Source: Xenophilus azovorans DSM 13620
GTDB taxonomy: Bacteria; Pseudomonadota; Gammaproteobacteria; Burkholderiales; Burkholderiaceae_C
NCBI RefSeq assembly: GCF_000745855.1
Contig: NZ_JQKD01000018.1
Coordinates: 48,658-112,657, forward strand
DNA: 64,000 nucleotides
Direction: 5' to 3'
Part shown: in pieces, positions 54,475-61,712 of the stretch
Layout: each line of letters begins with the position of its first letter
Position numbering within the stretch: the first letter of the stretch is position 1
Program-made: the position numbers and the translations under genes
Notes under the pieces: generated by a model
The model's database searches: none
Told to the model about the DNA's origin: nothing
What the model saw: the letters and a program-made list of their open reading frames with translations, nothing else

Positions 54475-55674
54475 ATGGCAAAGATCAAGCTCACCAAGAC
54501 CGCCGTGGAGTCGGCCCAACCCCAGGCCAAGGATGTTGAACTGCGAGATACCGTGGTGCCCGGCTTCCTGTGCAAGATTACCCCGACCGGCCGCCGGGTG
54601 TTCATGCTCCAGTACCGCACGAACTCCGGCCAGCCCCGCAAGCCCTCGCTGGGGCTGTACGGGGAGCTGACCGTCGAACAGGCACGAGTCAAGGCACAGG
54701 ACTGGCTGGCCGAGGTTCGCCGGGGCGGCGACCCCGGCGGCGCCAAGGCCGAGGCGCGCAAGGCGCCCACGATGGCCGAGTTGTGCAAGAAGTTCATGGA
54801 GGACTACTCCAAGAAGCGCAACAAGCCCAGCACGCAGGACGGCTATCAGGGCGTCATAGACCGCAACATCATCCCGCTGCTGGGCCGCAAGAAGGTGCAT
54901 GACGTGAAGCGGCCCGACATTGCCGGGCTGATGGAGAAACTGGCCTACAAGCCGACCGAGGCGAACAAGACCTTCGGCGTGCTGCGCAAGATGTTCAACC
55001 TGGCCGAAGTGTGGGGCTACCGCCCGGACGGCACGAACCCGTGCCGCCACGTCCCCATGTACCCGCCGGGCAAGGAAACCCGGCTCATCGTGGACGAGGA
55101 AATGGTGCGGATCTTCCGCCAGTTGGAGAAGCTGGAGGCGGAGGGGCTGGAGAACTACGTCATCCCGCTGGCGATCCGCCTGCAATTCGAGTTCGCCGCC
55201 CGGCGCTCCGAAATCTGCCCGCTCGAATGGAGCTGGCTGGACTTCGAGAACCGGCGCGTGGTGTGGCCCGACAGCAAGGTCGGCGGCATTTCCAAGCCCA
55301 TGAGCGAGGAAGCCTATCGGCTGCTTTCGACGGCGCCGCGCCGGGAGGGCTGCCCCTACGTCCTGCCATCGCCGAACGACCCGGCCAAGCACCTGACCTT
55401 TGGCGAGCACTATGGCGGCTGGTGCCGGGTGCTCAAGGCCGCCGGCGTCCCGCACGTCGGCACGCACGGCATCCGCCATCGCTCGACCACCGACATTGCC
55501 AATTCGGGCGTGCCGACCAAAGTGGGCATGAAGCTGACGGGCCACAAGACCGTGGCGATGTTCATGCACTACGTCCACACCGAGGACAAGCCGGTGCGCG
55601 ATGCGGCCGAGCTGGTGGCCAGCCGCCGCCAAGCCATCACGGGTGCGCGCCAGCTTGCGGAGGCGGCGGCATGA
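54475..55674 (+). CDS. int: Tyrosine-type site-specific integrase
   Basis: The 399-residue recombinase has an N-terminal arm-binding domain (about 1-85; RDTVVPGFLCKITPTGRRVF is the DUF4102-like strand set), a SAM-like core-binding domain (about 95-190) and the catalytic domain. Candidate active-site residues are Arg in FAARRSEICPLEW, His and Arg in HGIRHRSTTDIA, the GHKT histidine and the nucleophile Tyr in MFMHYVHTED. ATG 54475 follows GAGGAGTCATC. It mediates element excision and integration. The next gene overlaps it by 4 bp. Confidence 0.94.
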   Translation: MAKIKLTKTAVESAQPQAKDVELRDTVVPGFLCKITPTGRRVFMLQYRTNSGQPRKPSLGLYGELTVEQARVKAQDWLAEVRRGGDPGGAKAEARKAPTMAELCKKFMEDYSKKRNKPSTQDGYQGVIDRNIIPLLGRKKVHDVKRPDIAGLMEKLAYKPTEANKTFGVLRKMFNLAEVWGYRPDGTNPCRHVPMYPPGKETRLIVDEEMVRIFRQLEKLEAEGLENYVIPLAIRLQFEFAARRSEICPLEWSWLDFENRRVVWPDSKVGGISKPMSEEAYRLLSTAPRREGCPYVLPSPNDPAKHLTFGEHYGGWCRVLKAAGVPHVGTHGIRHRSTTDIANSGVPTKVGMKLTGHKTVAMFMHYVHTEDKPVRDAAELVASRRQAITGARQLAEAAA

Positions 55675-56735
55675 ACACGCGCCGGTCATCCGCAGCATCG
55701 TCCGCAGCGCCTTCGGCGCTGCTGGGCGACATTCGGGCACTGATCGAGGCGGCGCGCAAGCGCGCCGCCTCGACGGTGAATAGCGAGCTGACGATGCTCT
55801 ACTGGCGCATCGGCCAGCGCATCCGCACGCACGTCTTGGACGGACGCCGGGGCGCCTACGGCAAGGAAGTCCTGCCCACCCTGGCGGCGCAGTTGGTGAA
55901 GGAGTACGGCGGCAGTTTTGCCGAGCAGAACCTGCGCCGCATGGTGCAGTTCGCGGCCACCTTCCCCGACGAGCAGATTCTCGTATCACTGATACGAGAA
56001 TTGAGCTGGACGCACTTCATCGCCCTGATCCCGCTGAAAGACCCGCTCCAGCGGGACTATTACGCGCAGATGGCGAGCGCCGAACGCTGGAGCGTCCGGA
56101 CGCTGCGCGAGCGCATCGACTCGATGCTGTACGAGCGCACGGCGCTGTCTCAAAAGCCGGGCGAGACGATCGCGCACGAGCTGGCGACGATGCGCGATGC
56201 GCAGCGCATGTCGCCCGCCCTGGTCATGCGCGACCCGTACATCCTCGACTTCCTGGGGCTGCGGGACACTTGGCAGGAAGGCGACTTGGAGGCGGCGATC
56301 ATCCGCGAAATGGAGTCGTTCTTGTTGGAGCTGGGCGCGGGTTTCAGCTTCGTGGCCCGGCAGAAGCGCATCCAGATCGACGGCGAGGATTTCCACCTCG
56401 ACCTGCTGTTTTACAACCGCAAGCTGCGGCGGCTGGTGGCAGTGGAGTTGAAGGTCGGCGAGTTCAAGGCAGCTTTCAAGGGACAGATGGAGCTTTATCT
56501 TCGCTGGCTGGACAAGCACGAACGGGAGCCGGAGGAAGCCTCGCCGCTGGGGATCATCCTTTGCACCGGCAAGAAGCGCGAGCAGATCGAATTGCTGGAG
56601 TTGGACAAGTCGGGCATCCACGTCGCCGAGTACCTGACCGCCTTGCCGCCGAGGGGCGTGCTGGTGGAGCGGCTGCAACAAGCAACGCAACGGGCGCAGT
56701 TGCAGCTCGAGCAGCGCAAGACCGACAACGAATAG
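55671..56735 (+). CDS. DUF1016/YhcG-family PDDEXK nuclease-like protein
   Basis: The 354-residue protein has an N-terminal winged-helix-like DUF1016_N region (LTMLYWRIGQRIRTHVL; FAEQNLRRMVQFAATFPDEQ; HFIALIPLKDP) and a C-terminal PDDEXK-type nuclease core, with the Asp in FHLDLLFYNRKLRRLVAVEL and the E-L-K that follows (VELKVGEFK). GQMELYLRWLDKHE completes the fold. It is translationally coupled to the integrase. Such genes occur on many mobile elements; a role in recombination or defence is proposed, not proven. Confidence 0.85.
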   Translation: MNTRRSSAASSAAPSALLGDIRALIEAARKRAASTVNSELTMLYWRIGQRIRTHVLDGRRGAYGKEVLPTLAAQLVKEYGGSFAEQNLRRMVQFAATFPDEQILVSLIRELSWTHFIALIPLKDPLQRDYYAQMASAERWSVRTLRERIDSMLYERTALSQKPGETIAHELATMRDAQRMSPALVMRDPYILDFLGLRDTWQEGDLEAAIIREMESFLLELGAGFSFVARQKRIQIDGEDFHLDLLFYNRKLRRLVAVELKVGEFKAAFKGQMELYLRWLDKHEREPEEASPLGIILCTGKKREQIELLELDKSGIHVAEYLTALPPRGVLVERLQQATQRAQLQLEQRKTDNE

Positions 56736-56772
56736 TCCTGTCCCAAGCAGTCGGGCGTCCCGGCGTACCGCC

Positions 56773-57087
56773 GTCGCGCTGTCGTGCTGCGCATCGAGCC
56801 TCGCTGCGCGAGTCTCGCCCCTGTCGGGCTTCCATCACTGACGCCTCCGGCCCGGCTCGCTGATCCGCGCCTGCGCGCTTCGCTTGCCAAAAACCCGCGT
56901 GCGTGGGGTGGTGTGAGGGGGCGGTCTTGCTGTGTCCCTTCACCGTATCACGGCGTTCTCGCCGTGCAAGGGCTGCGCGCGCCTTGCGCGCTTGCGTCCT
57001 GGCGGCCGTCTGCGACCCCTGACTGCTGCGCTGCGCCGTGAGGGCGACGGTTCCGGGCAATTCCGCCCTTGCAACCGGAGAACCGTC
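56773..57087 (+). repeat. Element leader repeat R1
   Basis: This 315-bp non-coding stretch ends at the ATG of the next small gene. It shares long blocks with R2, in the same order: GCGCTTCGCTTGCCAAAAAC, GGCGGTCTTGCTGT, CACGGCGTTCTCGCCGT, CAAGGGCTGCGCG, GCTTGCGTCCTGGCGGCCGT, GACCCCTGACTGCT and CGGGCAATTCCGCCC. A perfect hairpin CACGGCG-TTCT-CGCCGTG lies at 56950-56967. Its 5' part also matches R3. It fills the 352-bp gap after the DUF1016 gene. Confidence 0.85.
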
Positions 57088-57480
57088 ATGAACGACAAAT
57101 CACACGTTTCCCTCGAACAGCACGTTTGCCTGGTCTGCGGCACGGCGTTCGACACCGGCGCGATCCTGCTGGACAAGCGCCTGCGCGCGAGCATGGAGCG
57201 CCACACGGCGACCGGCTGGGGCCTGTGCCCCGAGCATCAGAAGCTGGCCGACGATGGCTTTGTCGCGCTGGTCGAATGCGATCCGCAGCGCAGCGGGTCG
57301 CAGGCTGGCGGGCGCATGAAGCCCGAGCAGGCATACCGGACGGGCCGGCTGGCCCATCTGCGGCGCACGGTGTTCGCGCAGGTGTTCAACGTGCCGATCG
57401 CGGACGAGCAGGCTTGCGTGTTCGTTGAGCCTGGCGTGATCGAGCAGTTGCAGTCGATGACAGCGCCGGCGGCGGGCTGA
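57088..57480 (+). CDS. Small Cys-rich conserved element protein
   Basis: The 130-residue hypothetical protein has two possible zinc pairs: VCLVCGTAFDTGAILLDKRL at the N-terminus and GWGLCPEHQKLADDGF about 35 residues later. The C-terminal half is a compact alpha/beta domain (RTVFAQVFNVPIADEQACVF). The start follows CCGGAGAACCGTC. No known family was recognised; it is preceded by leader R1. Confidence 0.65.
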   Translation: MNDKSHVSLEQHVCLVCGTAFDTGAILLDKRLRASMERHTATGWGLCPEHQKLADDGFVALVECDPQRSGSQAGGRMKPEQAYRTGRLAHLRRTVFAQVFNVPIADEQACVFVEPGVIEQLQSMTAPAAG

Positions 57481-57528
57481 TTGCGTCGTGCGGCCTTCGG
57501 TGCGTCGCTCCTTCGCGGGCGGCGCACT

Positions 57529-57557
57529 TTTTCATATCCCCCCAGGGGGGATACAAT
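57529..57557 (+). promoter_or_regulatory. Metal-responsive operator-promoter of the sensor/exporter pair
   Basis: A perfect 19-bp palindrome, TATCCCCCC-A-GGGGGGATA (57535-57553), lies between a -35-like TTTTCA (57529-57534) and a -10-like TACAAT (57552-57557, spacer 17, two bases of the -10 shared). Runs of C and G flanked by AT are typical operators of CsoR/RcnR/InrS regulators. Occupancy would block RNA polymerase directly. Confidence 0.8.
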
Positions 57558-57563
57558 TGCCAC

Positions 57564-57821
57564 ATGAACGCGACACACAAGCACTCAACCCATCCCGATC
57601 TCGTGAAGCGGCTGAAACGCGCCGATGGTCATCTTCGGCACGTCATAGGGATGATCGAAAGTGGCGAATCCTGTCTCGACATCGCCCGCCAGCTCGCGGC
57701 GGTGGAAAGCGCGGTGACGGCCGCAAAGCGCGTCCTGATCCACGACCACATCGACCATTGCCTGGCCCATGACGAAGACTCCGTTTTGACCGAAATGAAG
57801 GCACTGACCAAACTGCTCTGA
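57564..57821 (+). CDS. CsoR/RcnR-family metal-sensing repressor, InrS-like
   Basis: The 85-residue all-helical repressor has the family core HPDLVKRLKRADGHLRHVIG and LDIARQLAAVESAVTAAKRV. Candidate metal ligands are H5, C37, H62 and C66, spaced exactly as in nickel sensor InrS (H21-C53-H78-C82). RcnR instead has His at the last position, FrmR lacks it, and CsoR copper sensors keep C-H-C without the first His. It sits under its own palindromic operator and is followed 9 bp later by an MFS exporter gene. Confidence 0.9.
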   Translation: MNATHKHSTHPDLVKRLKRADGHLRHVIGMIESGESCLDIARQLAAVESAVTAAKRVLIHDHIDHCLAHDEDSVLTEMKALTKLL

Positions 57822-57830
57822 GGCCCGCCG

Positions 57831-59135
57831 ATGCTCTCCGTCCTGAAGAACCGTACCTATCGTCACCTGTTCGCCGCTCAGGTGATTGCGCTTGTCGGCA
57901 CCGGCCTGATGACGGTGGCCCTTGGCCTGCTTGCCTACGATCTGGCCGGGGCGAATGCCGGCGCGGTACTCGGGACGGCACTCGCAATCAAGATGCTGGC
58001 CTATGTCGGAGTCGCCCCGGTCGCGCAGGCGTTCGCCGACCGGCTGCCGCGACGGTCGTTGCTCGTTGCCCTTGACCTAGTACGAGCATCCGTTGCGCTC
58101 TGCCTGCCCTTTGTCAGCGAAATCTGGCAAATCTATCTGCTGATCTTCGTCTTGCAGGCGGCGTCCGCAGGCTTCACGCCGACCTTTCAAGCCACTATCC
58201 CGGACATCCTTCCCGACGAAGACGAGTACACGAAAGCACTGTCGCTTTCCCGGCTGGCCTACGATTTGGAAAGCCTGATTTCCCCGATGCTGGCCGCCGC
58301 GCTACTGACGGTCATCAGCTTCCACAACCTGTTTGCCGGAACGGTTCTCGGCTTCCTCGTGTCAGCCGCGCTTGTGGTCAGCGTGAGGCTTCCCACAACC
58401 GTTCCCGGCCCGTGTCGTGGCATATGGGATCGTACTACGCGGGGCACGCGCATTTACCTCGCCACGCCGCGCCTTCGGGGTCTGCTGGCGATCAGCCTCG
58501 CTGTGGCAGCAGCGGGGTCAATGGTGATCGTGAACACGGTGGTCATCGTGAAGGCACGCTTTGGCCTGGGCGAATCCGAGGTAGCGTGGGCGCTGGCGGC
58601 CTTCGGAGGCGGGTCGATGGTTGCGGCCTTCGCGCTGCCTCGCCTGCTCGACAAGATTGCTGATCGACCTGTCATGATTGCGGGAGCGACGATGCTGGTT
58701 GTGGGAACGGCAGCCGGGGCAATGATTCCGACCTATGCCGTTCTGGTGGTGATCTGGTTGGTGGTCGGCTTCGGCTACAGCGTGGCGCAAACACCTTCCG
58801 GCCGGCTGTTGCGCCGCTCCGCTCATCCCGAGGATCGCCCCGCGGTCTTTGCCGCGCAATTCGCCCTGTCCCATGCGTGTTGGCTCATTTGCTATCCCTT
58901 GGCCGGTCGCTTCGGCGCTGCCTTTGGGCTGCAATCGACCTTCATCATCATGTCGCTGATTGGTCTTGTCGGAGTGGGACTGGCGCTGTGGCTCTGGCCC
59001 GCTAGTGATTCTTCCGACATCGCCCACGATCATCTACCGCCAGATCATCCTCACTTGCGCGAACAAGCAGACCGAGGCGGGCACCGTCATCCCATGATCG
59101 TTGACGATCTGCACCGGGACTGGGCGCGCATTTAA
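57831..59135 (+). CDS. nreB: MFS metal exporter, NreB/NrsD-like
   Basis: The 434-residue major-facilitator protein has about twelve hydrophobic helices and the loop motif AFADRLPRRSLLVALDLVRA (motif A region). The last about 40 residues are hydrophilic and His-rich (AHDHLPPDHPHLREQ, then GGHRHPMIVDDLHRD; seven His), as in nickel exporters NreB and NrsD. The upstream regulator has an InrS-type ligand set, so nickel is the best prediction; cobalt is possible. GC looks lower than in the flanks, in line with cargo from another host. Confidence 0.85.
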   Translation: MLSVLKNRTYRHLFAAQVIALVGTGLMTVALGLLAYDLAGANAGAVLGTALAIKMLAYVGVAPVAQAFADRLPRRSLLVALDLVRASVALCLPFVSEIWQIYLLIFVLQAASAGFTPTFQATIPDILPDEDEYTKALSLSRLAYDLESLISPMLAAALLTVISFHNLFAGTVLGFLVSAALVVSVRLPTTVPGPCRGIWDRTTRGTRIYLATPRLRGLLAISLAVAAAGSMVIVNTVVIVKARFGLGESEVAWALAAFGGGSMVAAFALPRLLDKIADRPVMIAGATMLVVGTAAGAMIPTYAVLVVIWLVVGFGYSVAQTPSGRLLRRSAHPEDRPAVFAAQFALSHACWLICYPLAGRFGAAFGLQSTFIIMSLIGLVGVGLALWLWPASDSSDIAHDHLPPDHPHLREQADRGGHRHPMIVDDLHRDWARI

Positions 59136-59151
59136 GAACTGCCCGCCTTTC

Positions 59152-59403
59152 ACATCGCTGATGCCTCCGGCCCGGATTGCTATTCGGGCCTGCGCGCTTC
59201 GCTTGCCAAAAACCGCGTGCGTGGAGGTGCGAGGGAGGCGGTCTTGCTGTCCCCTTCATCGTGCCACGGCGTTCTCGCCGTCAAGGGCTGCGCGCCGATG
59301 GCGCTTGCGTCCTGGCGGCCGTCGTTGACCCCTGACTGCTTGCGCTGCGCCGTGCCCCGGAAGGGTCGGGCAATTCCGCCCGGCAACCTTTCAGGAGTTC
59401 ACC
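59152..59403 (+). repeat. Element leader repeat R2
   Basis: This 252-bp non-coding leader ends at the ATG of the DUF2958 gene and is collinear with R1, with shared blocks interrupted by short indels (see R1). The early part forms CCCGGA-TTGCTA-TTCGGG, a hairpin that R3 repeats with a different loop. It fills the gap after nreB. Confidence 0.85.
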
Positions 59404-59754
59404 ATGAACAACGCACTCATCACTGACGAGCAGCGCATCGTGCTGCTGGCCAACGGCCGCGAATCCTTGGAGAACCCGGACTTCGATCCGGCACCCGTCG
59501 TCAAGCTGTTCACGCCGGATGCCGGCGCGACCTGGCTGCTGACCGAGATTGATCCCGATGACCACGACCACGCCTTTGGTCTTTGCGACCTGGGCCTGGG
59601 GATGCCGGAAATCGGCTGGGTCAGCCTGGGCGAGCTGGCGACCGTGCGCGGCAGGCTGGGCCTGCCGATCGAGCGCGACCTGTCTTTCCGCGCCGAGAAG
59701 CGGTTGAGCGCCTACGCGCGCGATGCCCGGTTGGTCGGGCGTGTCGTCGTCTGA
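59404..59754 (+). CDS. DUF2958-family protein
   Basis: The 116-residue protein shows the DUF2958 pattern: VKLFTPDAGATWLLTEIDPD, HAFGLCDLGLGMPEIGWVSL and LGLPIERDLSFRAEKRLSAY. It is common on conjugative elements and plasmids with no proven role. The ribosome-binding site TTTCAGGAGTTCACC lies at the end of leader R2. Confidence 0.85.
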   Translation: MNNALITDEQRIVLLANGRESLENPDFDPAPVVKLFTPDAGATWLLTEIDPDDHDHAFGLCDLGLGMPEIGWVSLGELATVRGRLGLPIERDLSFRAEKRLSAYARDARLVGRVVV

Positions 59755-59819
59755 ACCAGCCCTTGGAGCGCCGCAAGGCGCTCCTTGCGCTTTCCCAACC
59801 TTCGCAGGAGATCAATGCC

Positions 59820-60098
59820 ATGAGCAGCCATCACGACTACATCATCGAAATCACGGCGCAACACGATGCGCTCAAGCCGTTCGCGCCGGAGAACGGTCAG
59901 CCCTTGCGCTTCAAGATCGGCGACGCGGTGATCTACACCAACGAGTTTGGCGCGCAGTTCCGGCGCCGCGTCACCGGGTTCTACCAGCCTACCGAGCCTT
60001 CGGGGCTGTATGCGCGTGGCAGGCGCTACTACCTGAACTCGACTTCGCCTTGGATGCCGGTTGCGGAATCCAGCCTGCGTCCTGACGACTCGGCGTGA
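59820..60098 (+). CDS. Small conserved element protein
   Basis: The 92-residue hypothetical protein is probably all-beta, with a central FKIGDAVIYTNEFGAQFRRR followed by GFYQPTEPSGLYARGRRYYL. The start ATG 59820 has CAGGAGATCAATGCC upstream. It is located 65 bp after the DUF2958 gene and is likely on the same transcript. No family recognised beyond frequent co-occurrence on mobile elements. Confidence 0.7.
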   Translation: MSSHHDYIIEITAQHDALKPFAPENGQPLRFKIGDAVIYTNEFGAQFRRRVTGFYQPTEPSGLYARGRRYYLNSTSPWMPVAESSLRPDDSA

Positions 60099-60328
60099 TG
60101 CCTAAGTGCCCCTGACGGGGCGCTGCGCGCTGCGCTTGCCTCCAGGGGAAAGCCCTGCGGGCTATCCCCGCCGCGCGGAGCTTGGCGCCCCTCAAAGGCC
60201 GCCGAACCGGCTGCGCCGGATCGGCCAGACCGCAGCAGCCGCTGTCGAACCTGTTTCCCGATGACTGGCGCATGAGCTTGTACATCGAGCCTTGGAGTCC
60301 GTGCGTCCCCGGCCAAGAAACATGGCCG
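60099..60328. other. Non-coding spacer with a possible gene remnant
   Basis: No supported gene is seen. GGGGAAAGCCCTGCGGGCTA- and CCCCTGACGGGG-type short hairpins fill the first 80 bp. A frame open from 60116 ends at about 60352 and includes LSNLFPDDWRMSLYIEPWSP, which reads like conserved protein but has no ribosome-binding site, so it may be a decayed gene. Confidence 0.3.
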
Positions 60329-60475
60329 GTCGCGCTGTCGTGCGCGTAGCGCATCGAGCCGCCTGCGGCGTCTCGCCCCTGACGGGCTTCCATCGTTCCC
60401 TCGCTCCGCTCGGCTGACGCCTCCGGCCCGGATTCCTAGATCCGGGCCTGCGCGCTTCGCTTGCCGTGCTGTCGG
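60329..60475 (+). repeat. Element leader repeat R3 (partial)
   Basis: The region matches the 5' part of R1 (GGTCGCGCTGTCGTG, GCATCGAGCC, GTCTCGCCCCTGACGGGCTT, TGACGCCTCCGGCCCGG, GCGCGCTTCGCTTGCC). It contains CCCGGA-TTCCTAGA-TCCGGG, a perfect 6-bp stem. Similarity to R1 and R2 fades after about 60475. Confidence 0.7.
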
Positions 60476-60809
60476 CGTGCTGAGGGGCCGTTGCCATGTC
60501 CAACCGTCTCCCCTGACTTCATCACCTTCACCGCGACTGTAGCCCGCGGCCGTGTGCCGTCAAGGCGCGCAGGGCCGTGTCCTCGGCTGCGCCTGCGGGC
60601 CGCACCAACCCTGCGCTTGCCTCCTTGACGGCCCCCGTCCGCGCGCTCCTGACCGTCGCGGGCGATGAACTCAGGAAAGACGGTGGCAACAGGGCCAACC
60701 GGGTTCCTCGTGCCGACCGCACCGAACCGCCGAAAGGCTGGGCTTCCGAATCTAGGAATCCGGTGTGCGGTGAACAGCAACCCCTTTTTTCTTTGTCAGG
60801 AGAAATGCC
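60476..60809 (+). other. Structured untranslated region before the DUF932 gene
   Basis: No supported gene is seen. Two distant inverted repeats occur: GCCGTCAAGG (60556-60565) with CCTTGACGGC (60623-60632), and CCGGATTCCTAGA (60428-60440) with TCTAGGAATCCGG (60751-60763). The latter joins R3 to the end of the leader. It ends in the strong ribosome-binding site GTCAGGAGAAATGCC. Confidence 0.5.
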
Positions 60810-61634
60810 ATGCAACTCGCATCCCGCTTCGCTTCCCGTTCCCCGGTGCTGCGTTCGGAACGTCCCTTGTCCGACGACCAAATCCGGGCCGTGGCCCCGT
60901 CCATCTTCGCGGACGCCCCGCACGAAAGCCGCTCTGAGCGGTACAGCTACATCCCCACCGCGACCGTGCTGCAAGAACTGCGCGGGGAAGGCTTCGAGCC
61001 TTTCATGGTGACGCAAACCCGCGTGCGCCACGACGACCGCCGCGACTACACCAAGCACATGATCCGGCTGCGCCACGCCAGCCAGATCAACGGCCGCGAG
61101 GCCAACGAAATCATCCTGCTGAACTCCCATGACGGCACCAGCAGCTATCAGATGCTGGCCGGGATGTTCCGCTTCGTTTGCAGCAATGGCCTTGTCTGCG
61201 GCGACACCGTGGCCGACGTGCGCGTGCCGCACAAGGGCGACGTAGCCGGGCACGTCATCGAAGGCGCTTACGAAGTCCTGCACGGCTTCGACCGGGCGCA
61301 GGAATCGCGCGATGCCATGCGCGCCATCACGCTCGACGCCGGGGAATCCGAAGTGTTCGCCCGCGCTGCGCTGGCGTTGAAGTACGACGAGGACAAGCCC
61401 GCGCCCATCACGGAATCGCAAATCCTGATGCCACGCCGCCACGACGACGACCGCCGCGACCTGTGGAGCGTGTTCAACCGCACGCAGGAGAACTTGACCA
61501 AAGGCGGCCTGTCCGCCCGCGCCGCGAATGGCCGCCGCCAGACCACCCGGCCCGTGCAGGGCATCGACCAAAGCGTGCGCCTCAATCGCGCCCTGTGGCT
61601 GCTGGCCGATGGCCTGCGCCAGTTGAAAGCCTGA
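60810..61634 (+). CDS. DUF932 (phage/plasmid-like) protein
   Basis: The 274-residue protein has the DUF932 pattern: RSERYSYIPTATVLQELRGE, NEIILLNSHDGTSSYQMLAG, MFRFVCSNGLVCGDTVADVR and NRTQENLTKGGLSARAANGR. It is common beside parB on integrative elements and plasmids; it has been linked to maintenance or modulation of host functions without a defined activity. Start follows GTCAGGAGAAATGCC. The next gene is parB, 78 bp later. Confidence 0.9.
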   Translation: MQLASRFASRSPVLRSERPLSDDQIRAVAPSIFADAPHESRSERYSYIPTATVLQELRGEGFEPFMVTQTRVRHDDRRDYTKHMIRLRHASQINGREANEIILLNSHDGTSSYQMLAGMFRFVCSNGLVCGDTVADVRVPHKGDVAGHVIEGAYEVLHGFDRAQESRDAMRAITLDAGESEVFARAALALKYDEDKPAPITESQILMPRRHDDDRRDLWSVFNRTQENLTKGGLSARAANGRRQTTRPVQGIDQSVRLNRALWLLADGLRQLKA

Positions 61635-61712
61635 ATCCCCACGCGGCAGGGGCAGGCAGCAGCCCTTGCCGCTTCTCTCGCTGCTGCATCCCAACCGCAA
61701 GGAGTTATCACC

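Noticed and set aside
57528..57535. TTTTTCAT, similar to the attachment core I recall for Tn4371-type elements
   Set aside because: It is internal to the element, 3 kb from the integrase, and coincides with the promoter and operator of the metal sensor gene. A single chance occurrence is more likely.
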